Position numbers and translations under genes: made by a program. The notes under the pieces are model-generated. The model was not told where the DNA came from. It made no database searches and was given only the letters and a program-made list of their open reading frames with translations. This document shows positions 55,950-64,000 of a DNA stretch of 64,000 nucleotides, piece after piece. Position 1 is the first letter of the stretch. Each line of letters opens with the position of its first letter. Where the stretch lies: the NCBI RefSeq assembly GCF_029784155.1, contig NC_073693.1, positions 152,679,442 through 152,743,441 of the forward strand, given 5' to 3'. The stretch comes from Uranotaenia lowii (taxonomy: Eukaryota > Arthropoda > Insecta > Diptera > Culicidae).

Positions 55950-56115
55950 CGTGACAGCCACAGCGTTCCGTTCGAGATGTCAGAATTTGACGAACGCACT
56001 TTCAATTTCGTTTCAAATTCGTCACCACAAATCGTGCACTTTGCAGGTTTTGGTTTGGATTGTCTTTCGCCTTCGCCCTTGAATGGGACCGGTTCTTGGG
56101 CAGCGGCAGCATCCT
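55950..56115 (-). pseudogene. Possible zinc-finger protein fragment
   Basis: The minus strand reads AAAAQEPVPFKGEGERQSKP then KPAKCTICGDEFETKLKV. The CTICGDEF start resembles one half of a C2H2 finger near the C-terminus of a host protein, but the His residues are not present and the frame stops. It may be a fragment of a retro- or captured gene. Low confidence. Confidence 0.3.
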
Positions 56116-56492
56116 AATGCACAATCATACATGGCTGCTATCGATCGTATTTGCAGAGCACTGCAGGCGCTGTTGCTCAAAGGGGTAAAATGCAACCTCC
56201 TGCAGTTCTCCACCTGGCCGAGAAGGTGCGTGGCAAGTGCACTAGTTTAGTTTTACAAGATCACATGATGCGTACCTAAACTAGAGATTTCAACAACGAA
56301 CGCCGACCGATGCTTCATCAACCAGACACATTGCTGTACTCCAAGTCGATCATTCCGAGATCGCCATTCCGATTGTGTGTGCAATTAGTGCTTGAGGAAT
56401 ACAGGATGTCAAAAATGACATGCAAGAATGTTCAAGAGTCGGATCTATCCTTCTCAACAAGGCCCCGAGAAAAAGTGGCAATTATTAAGTGG

Positions 56493-57283
56493 AGTATTAA
56501 TCTACTTAACTACCTACTCAAGCCTTTCTTCGATTTTATTATCTGTCACGTTCCTGTTACGGTACTTAGAAATTATTGAAAAGAAACAGTCGGTGGAGTC
56601 AGAATGCTACTGGGTATCCGGAATGAGCGATAATTTGAATAGCGTGACTTATGAGTTTGGGAAGACAACATACGATACATAAGTAAGCTACAAATAAGGT
56701 ACCTACTCTTTAAATAAAAGAGCCAATTTAACAATGGCTAAACACTTAGGGTCAACAATAATATGAAAAAAATACTCGGTTTTCAATATTCACAGCTAAA
56801 ACATGGAAAGAGTATCAATCTACTTAACTACCTACTCATGCCTTTCTTCGATTTTATGGGCGATAGGCGCGCTCGTAGTCCCGGTATACGATTTCTCGTT
56901 TGTTAAACAGAGAGAGAAATAGCCTTCACTCCAATTTCACTCCGATTAGCTGTCATTCTTATGGAAATCTGTGTAAGAGTAAAGAGCAGGCTTTATTCTT
57001 TTTAGCAGGCCCAATCCCAATTGTCTGTCATGTTCCTGTTACGGTATTTAAAAGTTATTGAAAAAAAAACAGTCAGTAGAGTCAGAATGCCACTGGGTAT
57101 CCGGAATGAGCGATAATTTGAATGGCGTGACTTATAAGTTTGGGAAGACAGCAGACGATGCATTAGCTACAAATTACCTACTCTTTAAATAAAAGAGCCA
57201 ATTTATCAATGACTAAACACTTAGGGTCAACAAGAATATGAAAAAAATACTCGGTTTTCAATATTTACAGCTAAAACATGGCC
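56493..57283 (+). repeat. Tandem duplication (318-bp unit), second copy interrupted
   Basis: Copy 1 (56,493-56,810) and copy 2 (56,811-57,283) start AGTAT(T/C)AATCTACTTAACT and share TGGGTATCCGGAATGAGCGA, ACTCTTTAAATAAAAGAGCC and CAGCTAAAACATGG at about 90% or better. Copy 2 contains an extra ~160 bp (56,858-57,020). The frames within are not recognised as proteins. Confidence 0.85.
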
Positions 57284-57487
57284 TTTGTCCTTATGAAATA
57301 TCTGAAAGTTATCCAAATGTTCAAGTTCCCATTTTAGGATTATGTTTTTATTTTAAGTTGTTTTCTGCAAAGTCTTCAAAAAATTGTTTATAGCCGGAAT
57401 GATTCAATTTTTGAATGTATTAATGTGCTTTATCGCTTACAATATCGTTTCTGATCTGGGCCAAACACTCTGATTGCTACAAGTGAA

Positions 57488-57775
57488 CTGGTCGATAATA
57501 TAGTTGAAAACATTGTTTGTAAAAATTGGTTGTTCCTGGACCTTGGAAAAGTCTTTAATATGCTTGCTCATAATGTTCTCCTCGATAAACTAGAACGCAA
57601 TGGAATCATTCGTAGTTACCTAATCGGTAGAAAACAATGTCTCCATAGAAGATGCGTTTAGTTCCTCAGATCCCTCAAGAGTTTGACATCAGACCTTTTC
57701 TATTTTTTATTATACATACATAAACGAACATATTGTTTATTATGTTCTTTTCAATTTTTGATAATGTTGCCTTTT
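57488..57775 (+). pseudogene. Reverse transcriptase fragment (CR1/Jockey-like)
   Basis: One frame reads FLDLGKVFNMLAHNVLLDKL then ERNGIIRSY, and after a shift LIGRKQCLH and LFYFLLYIHKRTYCL, corresponding to RT motifs with 'VFLDLSKAFD' and 'LLFLIYIN'. It is degraded, with a catalytic Asp still present in FLDLGK. Confidence 0.6.
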
Positions 57776-57776
57776 T

Positions 57777-57812
57777 TTGTATGTATGTATGCATGTATGT
57801 ATGTATGTATCC
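57777..57812 (+). repeat. (ATGT)n microsatellite
   Basis: About eight to nine units of TATG with one TGCATG interruption. It directly precedes the SINE. Confidence 0.9.
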
Positions 57813-57819
57813 TCCATCG

Positions 57820-57957
57820 GTATCAAGGTCCTGCCTATAGTCCTATGGTTCATCAAAAGAAGGCATCCAAACACATCTTACCTGTCGGCAATTATCGAAC
57901 CCAAAAGTGTTCTTGCCGTTCTCGCGCCAACTTATCCACTAGACCGCATCAGCGCTA
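57820..57957 (-). mobile_element. tRNA-derived SINE, copy 2
   Basis: On the minus strand it begins AGCGCTGATGCGGTCTAGTG and contains GGGTTCGATAATTGCCGACA with GGTAAGATGTGTTT following. It matches the copy at 30,601-30,741 in promoter region and tail. It is adjacent to a (ATGT)n run, plausibly the remnant of its tail or insertion site. Confidence 0.72.
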
Positions 57958-58016
57958 CAGTAAAAAAAGAAAGTTTTTCAGATAGAAAAATAAACAATTA
58001 ATATTCCAAAAAAATA

Positions 58017-59450
58017 ATGGGCAAAATGAAGTGTCGATATAATTTCGATAAGTTTCCATCGCGACGCCCCTCGAATTTATTTGTTTTGTGCATTTTGACG
58101 TTTCATAAACAGCTGGCTTGGCTCTGGAGTATTCAAATAGGTGTCTACATTCGAATAAGTTGTAAAATAAGGAGAACGCAAAAATGTCTGGTTCCATTCC
58201 GTTGTCCACCCGGAAACTGGTTGTTCGTGATGTCAATACCGGTCTAACGCACCGGGAAGTGGCCAAGCACTACGAAATCAGCAAGACAGCGGTATCAAAA
58301 ATCACGAGGAAGATAAAAACGTTCGGATCGGCGGTAGATCGCCCGGGAAGAAGAGGACGGAAGCCCAAGACAGATACCAGAACGGACAAAAATATCATTC
58401 TTGAGGTGAAGAAAAACCCAAAAATTACGATCCGGCAGATTCGGGAAGAGCTCAAACTTTCGGTATCGCGTTGTACTGTCTGTCGAAGGAGTACCATGGC
58501 AAGATCGCAGTGAGAAGGCCTTTCATCAGCCAGGTGAACAAGGCTAAGCGGCTCAAATTCGCCAAGGAACACGCCGATAAACCGCTCGAATACTGGAAAA
58601 CAGTGTTGTGGACTGACGAATCCAATTTCTAGCTAATCAGCCGGAAGAAGCGGGATCGTGTGTGGCACAAGTCGGGTGAGGAGCTCCAAGACCGCCTTAT
58701 CCAAGGAACAGTCAAGCACGGAGGAGGTAACGTGATGGTTTGGGGGTGCTTTTCTTGGGGTGGGATGGGCAGTTTGGTAAAAATTGACGGAATCATGACA
58801 GCTGAGTCATATTGCAATATCCTGCGGGAAACCTCGAGGTATCCCTCATCAAGAAGGGCCTCGAAGAGCGCTTCGTTTTCCAGCAGGATAACGATCCGAA
58901 GCGTACGGCCAAGCTGACGAAGTCATTTTTCCGTTCCTGCCGCATCAAACCCCTTGAATGGCCCCACAAAGCCCTGATCTGAACCCCATAGAAAACCTGT
59001 GGGCCATCCTCGATCCTCGGATTGATAAGACTGGTGTGACTAATAAGAATACTTATTTTGATTGCCCGGAGCGTGCGTGGCAAGAACTTGACCTACAACA
59101 CTTGCACAACCTTGTTGAACGTATGCCGAAGCGCTTGCAGGAGGTGTTGAACACTAAAGGAGGCCATACTCATCATTAAATCGTTCTTGTTTGCCTTCAG
59201 TTTGATTTATTTGAAGCTATGCTGATTTGGACACTTTATTTTGCCCCTGTTTTTTTCGGAATAATAACTTTTTTTTTCTATCAGGAAAAAAAATTCTTTT
59301 TAACCTTGCGACATAAGCAAAACTTGAAAAACATAATAAATCATATCTTAAAAATGATTACGATGTGTTTTCGTTGAATTTTACCCAGAAAAATAAGAGA
59401 AATGAAAAAAAAATAATTTGGACACTTTATTTTGCCCCTCACTGTAGTTC
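58017..59450 (+). mobile_element. Tc1-like (DD34E) transposon relic
   Basis: The left terminus around 58,019 (GGGCAAAATGAAGTGTC) and the right terminus near 59,420-59,446 (TTTGGACACTTTATTTTGCC) are inverted. A second right-type copy lies inside at 59,227-59,250. It encloses a frameshifted Tc1 transposase. Target TA could not be assigned with confidence. Confidence 0.75.
58184..59179 (+). pseudogene. Tc1-like DD34E transposase, frameshifted
   Basis: The start at 58,184 (MSGSIPLSTRKLVVRDVNTG) opens paired-type helix-turn-helix domains (HREVAKHYEISKTAVSKITR, then a GRRGRKPKT hinge and IRQIREELKLSVSR). After a frame break near 58,490: RRPFISQVNKAKRLKFAKEH, VLWTDESNF (first Asp, followed by a TAG), GGGNVMVWGCFSWGGMGSL, FVFQQDNDPKRTAKLTKSFF (second Asp) and, in another frame, PDLNPIENLWAIL (Glu). 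It ends GGHTHH-stop. All three catalytic residues are readable, but several frameshifts and stops disable it. Confidence 0.9.
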
Positions 59451-59472
59451 AGAAAACGCATATACGTACTTG

Positions 59473-59712
59473 GTACGTATCTTGTGTGTTTTTTCCGAGA
59501 AATCCAATGAAGGCTGTTTGAGTCACCGCACACTTCGGAAAATGAAGTTATGGCTGTTTTCACCCTCAATTTCCCATCATTTTTCAGTTATTTCAGAAAA
59601 AAGCATGTTCGGACTTGAAAGTTTTAAACAAAATGGAACGTATCGTATGTGATTTTTTCCGAAAAATCCAGCGAAGCCTATTTGAGCCACCGCACGCATT
59701 GGAAACTGCACC
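59473..59712 (+). repeat. Direct repeat with ~165-bp period
   Basis: TTTTTTCCGAGAAATCCAATG with TTTGAGTCACCGCACAC at 59,489 recurs as TTTTTTCCGAAAAATCCAGCG with TTTGAGCCACCGCACGC at 59,653. The order of elements is the same and divergence is moderate. Confidence 0.75.
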
Positions 59713-59729
59713 GAAAAAACTCTTCACAT

Positions 59730-59995
59730 TAACGCTACGTGAAAATGTACATAGATTTTTGCCACCCTGAAAATCATGTGAAACCTACGTGAATCTCATG
59801 TAAACAAACAGAGCTTGTCGTTGCATAGAATTCACATAGTGGTCATGTGAATTGTACGTGAAATTGAACGTGGTTTCTAACGCAACGTCCAGATAAATGG
59901 TACGTGAATTCCACTTAAAGCGTACGTGAGTATAAAGTATATCGAATGTGAGAATGAACCCGCAATGCTACATGCGTTTCACGTAATTTTTAGTC
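59730..59995. repeat. Block dense in TACGTGAA / CATGTGAA words
   Basis: CTACGTGAAAATG, ATCATGTGAAACC, CCTACGTGAATC, GTCATGTGAATTG, GTACGTGAAATTG, GGTACGTGAATTC and GCGTACGTGAG occur in about 200 bp, with mirrored TTTCACGTAATT at the right. It looks like a degenerate MITE; the borders are not defined. Confidence 0.5.
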
Positions 59996-60018
59996 AAAAT
60001 CTAGCTGTACCGTCCCAT

Positions 60019-60179
60019 TCCACACTAGGCGACGGGTGCGCGTTGTTTGTTGCTGCTACGGGTAACAAGTTTTTCAGGTATATACGGATCACTGGAGACA
60101 TTTCTTCAATTTTCCGTCGGTATCAGAAACCTGTAAAAGATACAGCAACCAACAATGCTTACCCGTTGCCTTGTGTGGA
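60019..60179. mobile_element. Palindromic MITE, relative of 9,502-9,658
   Basis: TCCACACTAGGCGACGGG at 60,019-60,036 and CCCGTTGCCTTGTGTGGA at 60,162-60,179 are inverted with two mismatches. The CCACACTAG core is shared with the MITE at 9.5 kb, and both are about 160 bp. No coding capacity; the open frame through it is not a gene. Confidence 0.78.
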
Positions 60180-60282
60180 CTGAGCTTAATGTGATTGTTT
60201 TGTGGGGAGTATTTCATCGTCATCTGAAAGAATAGAGTACCATGTAAATGATGATAATTTTATTTTAACTATACACTTAAAT

Positions 60283-60522
60283 CTATAATACATTCTTGTT
60301 ATTGTAAGCTCGAAAATAAATACAGTCTTTTATAATATGTAATGAAACAGGATCACTATCAAATAAATCAATTTGTAACATATCAACTACCGGTGTACAT
60401 TTAAGCGCCTCATATGCCATAAAATGTTCGATAAAATTACCAACTTGCCATTCTTGGGCTATTAAGAAAACTTTTTCAGTGTGAAATGCTATTTCTATTA
60501 TTTCGTATAAGAACTTTTTTTT
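60283..60522 (-). pseudogene. Frameshifted C-terminal extension of the transposase
   Basis: After the A-run (minus strand) at 60,522-60,515 a frame reads LYEIIEIAFHTEKVF, QVGNFIEHFMAYEALKCTPV and DLFDSDPVSLHIIKDCIYF, and stops at 60,283-60,285. It follows the main frame without a gap if one base is lost in the run. So the annotated stop at 60,476 is probably secondary, from a recent mutation or a sequence error in the homopolymer. Confidence 0.65.
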
Positions 60523-62776
60523 CAGTAAACATAGTCATAAAATAACCTGACTTATACAATGTTCCTTTATATTCGACATGACTCGAGAGCAACAACGCTA
60601 ACGATGCATCAAGATTTAAAGGCTGAATTAGGTTTGAAAAATAATTTCGCAAACGAATGTCGCTAAGTTTAAAGGTTTCTGTATTAGTTAACTGGAGAAA
60701 ATTTTTTTTTATAACATCATAAGCAAACTGTAGGGATGCTTTAACGCCTAACGTATAGCAAACGTTTTTGCGTGAAGCCATTATGTGAGCGTATTGTTTG
60801 AAAATTTTGTGTTTAGCTTCATACCTGAAACACATCATTTTTTCAATCGGGCCAGATGTTTTAATAACTGTTGGATAGTGCACGATGAAATGATGTTTCG
60901 GCTTAAGATGCTTTTCAAAAATTTCTTTATACATCGAATGATGGATTTCAATCGCATGTTTTAGAAGATCTATTTCGTCCTTCGTGAATGATGACTTCAA
61001 ACTAAAATCAATGAGCCTAACAAGAGAAATACAATATTTCCACACAATATCATCTTGAGGAACGTATTGTCCCACAAGAAGTGTGAAAAAATGTGAAAAC
61101 ACGCGCATTTCGTTACAGCTTAATTTAAGAACAACAGTTCTACATTTTTCCTTGCCATTGTGAATTTCAGTTACATCTGGCATTCGCTGAAGCTCATTTG
61201 AATTACATAGTAATTCTTTTTTACGTATATTGAATTGACTAACTGTAAAATATTGTTTTTTGAATATGCAGTGGTTCAAAATTTCAACAAAACCATATTT
61301 GCATATTCCACCACTGAAAAAATCATGCATCGCATCCACACTTCCATTATTGGTTACATGGTACGACGGAAGATTATTGAATACAGAATATTCTTTGATT
61401 CCGGTTTCCCCAGGAGTTTTCAGTTGTACATCTTCGATGTAGTCATTGGTTCGGCGAGCACAATCTGCATGTTCTTTTGTATCATATTGCAATAAATCTT
61501 TTGGGCGGCGACAAAATCGACAGTAAAATGTTGCATTAAATCCAGCAGAGAATTGTAACATTGAATGTACACCGAGGTTATCACCTTGTAGCATACACAA
61601 AACGAATTTGATCGTTATTGGTTTGCCTTGGAAAGAAAAACTTATTCCAGTGTTCTCAAGATCTATGAATTGATCTATTAACGGCAGCAATAGTTTGTTA
61701 ATATCGGTTTCCTTCATATCTCTTTTGAGCATAAGGCCAGCAACGAATATATTGCACAATTTGGATCGCAGTTCATTAGGAATAGTGGGGAATGTGTAAT
61801 AAACTCCACATATTGAATGTCTATTACTGTGAGCTCCTAGTGGATCATTGATCTCGAATTCGTCCGCATACAACCATATAGGAATAACAGTATCTTTGGA
61901 GTATTTTACTTTTATATCTTTCCATTTCATACCATTGACAAAATTCATAATCAATTCTGATTGCTCCATACGCAGGGTGTTGGTTAAGGTTTGTTCCAAA
62001 AGATCCTGGCATGAAAAAAAAGCTTTTATTTGAAAGATAAGAGGCATGAGAATAAAATAGCTATTTCTGGGCTCCAAATCTGCTTCTAAATCAGTTGCCA
62101 TGTTCCGAACAACAGTTCCATTCCTTTCAATATTTATAATCGTTGGCAATTCGAATGCAAGAGTATCCTTCAGGTATTTAAAAAATTTGTAGTCCGAGTT
62201 AATGTGCTTAAATATCTTGTTAATGTTGTTGGCGTAGCATTGAAAATTGAATACTGTTTGTGCATCTTCAAAATTGATATCGAAGTTCAATAAATCTTGA
62301 CTAATTGCGTCAAGTATCATAGTGAACTCATTTTGTACGTCATAAACATTTTTCCTAGCAAAATTACTTCTAGAGTGCATGTACAACGATAACGTACAAG
62401 CTAATCTATTAAGTTCTTCAATTTTAGCTTCTTCATTCCCATTTCGGGCATGTTTCGAAACTTGTTCGAACCTGGTCGCAGATGTAGATGGGCTCGACGT
62501 GTTGTCGTTGATCGATGAACACAGTTCAGCTCTCACTGGTTCACACAACGCAGGCATAGGAAAGCTGGGAGTAGAAGAAGGTTGAGTGATTGAACTTCGA
62601 TGACGCAAGATGTGGCGTTTAAACCAGTAAAATTTCGAAAATTTCAAGCCGCAGCCTTCAACAGTACAAATAAAGCAATAATCAACAGGAACTTCATGGG
62701 TGTTTCTCAAATGCACGAGGTAATCTTCGGGATTTGAATACTGTCCATCGCAGTCCTCTATTTGACAGCTAAACAT
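60476..62776 (-). CDS. C2H2 zinc-finger / TNP2-like transposase, nearly intact
   Basis: Single-exon 766-codon frame. Residues 1-60 hold two C2H2 fingers (CQIEDCDGQYSNPEDYLVH and YCFICTVEGCGLKF). The rest resembles transposase-derived proteins of the TNP2 (CACTA-related) group found across animals: WLYADEFEINDPLGAHSNRH (about residues 302-320, acidic residues), MLQGDNLGVHSMLQF (about 395-409), the Cys/His segment YCRFCRRPKDL, SVDAMHDFFSGG, and the very conserved KPKHHFIVHYPTVIKTSGP and CFRYEAKHKIFKQYAHIMAS. It would act in DNA transposition. The frame ends at 60,476, but the family-like C-terminus (TEKVFLIAQEWQVGNFIEHF) continues in another frame to a stop at 60,283. The shift maps to an 8-T run at 60,515-60,522. 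No host introns. The family assignment is from memory of conserved blocks. Confidence 0.75.
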   Translation of the reverse strand: MFSCQIEDCDGQYSNPEDYLVHLRNTHEVPVDYCFICTVEGCGLKFSKFYWFKRHILRHRSSITQPSSTPSFPMPALCEPVRAELCSSINDNTSSPSTSATRFEQVSKHARNGNEEAKIEELNRLACTLSLYMHSRSNFARKNVYDVQNEFTMILDAISQDLLNFDINFEDAQTVFNFQCYANNINKIFKHINSDYKFFKYLKDTLAFELPTIINIERNGTVVRNMATDLEADLEPRNSYFILMPLIFQIKAFFSCQDLLEQTLTNTLRMEQSELIMNFVNGMKWKDIKVKYSKDTVIPIWLYADEFEINDPLGAHSNRHSICGVYYTFPTIPNELRSKLCNIFVAGLMLKRDMKETDINKLLLPLIDQFIDLENTGISFSFQGKPITIKFVLCMLQGDNLGVHSMLQFSAGFNATFYCRFCRRPKDLLQYDTKEHADCARRTNDYIEDVQLKTPGETGIKEYSVFNNLPSYHVTNNGSVDAMHDFFSGGICKYGFVEILNHCIFKKQYFTVSQFNIRKKELLCNSNELQRMPDVTEIHNGKEKCRTVVLKLSCNEMRVFSHFFTLLVGQYVPQDDIVWKYCISLVRLIDFSLKSSFTKDEIDLLKHAIEIHHSMYKEIFEKHLKPKHHFIVHYPTVIKTSGPIEKMMCFRYEAKHKIFKQYAHIMASRKNVCYTLGVKASLQFAYDVIKKNFLQLTNTETFKLSDIRLRNYFSNLIQPLNLDASLALLLSSHVEYKGTLYKSGYFMTMFTEKKVLIRNNRNSISH

Positions 62777-62856
62777 TTTGGTTATCTAAAAATTTTTGTA
62801 GCTTATCAATACTATTGTAGCTTTCTCTTAGCGTTATTTTGTACGCGTAGGGTAAA

Positions 62857-63117
62857 TGATCTTGAGCGGAACCAATTGGCTCAATTCGACGCAACTCGGA
62901 ACAGTTGACCAAGCGATATGGCTTTGGATTTTATCCGAACAAAAAAATTTTCTGTTCAGCGGATAGATCTTGGTTTCTGCTTTCTAATGATGATTTTTAA
63001 AATATTTTAGAGTAAATCCTAATATCTCTAGAGCTGTTTTACTGAAGTAAGAATTCTGATCTTGAGCGGAACCACGCTGATCTTGAGCGGAACTAAAATA
63101 TGATCTTGAGCGGAACC
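62857..63117 (+). repeat. Four copies of TGATCTTGAGCGGAAC(C)
   Basis: Copies at 62,857-62,873, 63,057-63,073, 63,078-63,094 (last base T) and 63,101-63,117, all in one orientation and just upstream of the minus-strand transposase gene. Short subterminal repeats in such a position are often transposase-binding sites in CACTA-like elements. They could equally belong to an unrelated repeat. Confidence 0.7.
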
Positions 63118-64000
63118 ATTTTCTTCTGTCAACATCTTTAATAGCTTTTATTCCTAATACTTGTGTAACTGTGAAAACTTCAAATGAATTTCATCTTTGA
63201 AGGTTTTAAAGTTCAAAAATTAATGTTTTTACGTGAAAAAAAGAAACTCTGCGTTCCAAAGCTGTTCTCAAAATATCCGTTAAAATTTATTTCTTGCTTA
63301 AAAAAAGTCCAATTTTCCCTTTGATGCACTGTATTCTATTTTGAAAGAATCGATTCTCTAAACTCAAATTTTAGTTTTTTTCAATCTCAAAAATTAAATA
63401 CGTTAGTATATTTGATTGATTTTTTGAATGTGCGTGTTTAGGATCATACTGCCCCGAACAACTTTTGAAGGTAACGACAAAGTTAGTAAAACAAAAGAAG
63501 ATGCCTTAAATTACAGATTTGGTAAAAAAAAACTGTACATTGCTCTGAATCAATGTTTTTGAAAAAAAAATCTTATTTTTTTTAATCCCTATTCCTTTAA
63601 TTTTATTGGAAATTCATGATAAATTGGGTCATTTTCATATTTTAGTTGGGAAAAATCAGTTTACGTTGAAAGTCTTTTCATACTTTTTCTTTCATATTTT
63701 AGTTGGGAAAAATCAGTTTACGTTGAAAATCTTTTCATTGTTTTCTAATTCAAAGTAAGAAACCTTAATTTTATATTGACCAAAAAAATTATAATTTAGG
63801 AAATCCATTCGGAATTAAAAAATTCTGTGAAATCTGTAAATATTTCAAAATATCGTGTTCTGTGACACAGATGCTGTGATAAAAGTTTCCTCAAAATTTT
63901 GTGAAATAACAGATTTTACTGTGATTTCGACAACCTTGCTGTAAGCAACTCATTCATAGAATAAAGTTCATTACAAATTCCAGTTTCTTATGAATCACGT
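63118..64000. repeat. AT-rich flank with a 47-bp tandem duplication
   Basis: The segment starting TCATATTTTAGTTGGGAAAA at 63,635-63,681 is repeated at 63,692-63,738 (period 57, one mismatch). Near 63,915, CTGTGATTTCGACAACCTTG also occurs at about 29,640. No gene recognised. Confidence 0.6.

Noticed and set aside
55896..56117. DNAJC21-type zinc-finger C-terminus
   Set aside because: Only half of a C2H2 finger is visible and the His positions are absent; kept only as a low-confidence fragment.

Overview
The window reads as a gene-poor, repeat-dense stretch of an insect nuclear genome, most likely a mosquito (Culicidae). The basis is one short two-exon acetyltransferase gene with a 59-bp intron, several Tc1/mariner elements of the DD37E type known from mosquitoes, tRNA-related SINEs, and non-LTR retrotransposons of R1, I, L1/Tx1 and other types. 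The species cannot be named from the sequence. There are no bacterial-style operons, rRNA genes or CRISPR arrays. I saw no LTR retrotransposon and no viral gene.

Layout. 0-5 kb: a MITE with TA target duplication (1,257-1,987), a decayed DD37E mariner, and the only convincing host gene, an arylalkylamine N-acetyltransferase-like GNAT on the minus strand (3,838-4,616). 5-12 kb: stacked repeats, including a ~140-bp tandem array, a terminal-inverted-repeat element with a tRNA-like core, Tc1-like termini, a second mariner relic and LINE scraps. 12-17 kb: AT-rich, with little recognised. 17.5-25 kb: a mariner of full length but frameshifted, two LINEs in opposite orientation meeting near 20.74 kb, and a terminal-inverted-repeat element interrupted by an I-type LINE tail. 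25-31 kb: mostly unassigned, with a chain of exon-like blocks (27.9-28.3 kb), a non-autonomous hAT-like element and a SINE. 31.9-35.7 kb: GC-richer retroposon copies with hairpin repeats whose stems vary in a compensatory way, a GAGAC/GTCTC array that switches strand, and an R1-like LINE fragment sharing the retroposons' 3' end. 37.5-46 kb: two large decayed LINEs, I-like on plus and L1/Tx1-like on minus. 46-51 kb: mostly unassigned, with a 262-bp MITE. 51-54.8 kb: a mariner whose two ends still match, split by a ~2.5 kb element that carries exon-like pieces of an unidentified gene. 55-64 kb: a tandem duplication, a SINE, a Tc1 DD34E relic, a second copy of the 'CACACTAG' MITE, and a nearly intact 766-codon zinc-finger transposase gene preceded by a clustered 17-bp repeat.

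Most coding-like sequence is transposon-derived and disabled by frameshifts, stops or deletions. The strongest intact frames are the GNAT gene and the 60.5-62.8 kb transposase. The most unusual signals are the covarying hairpin arrays at 32-35 kb and the exon-carrying element nested in the mariner at 52-54.7 kb.
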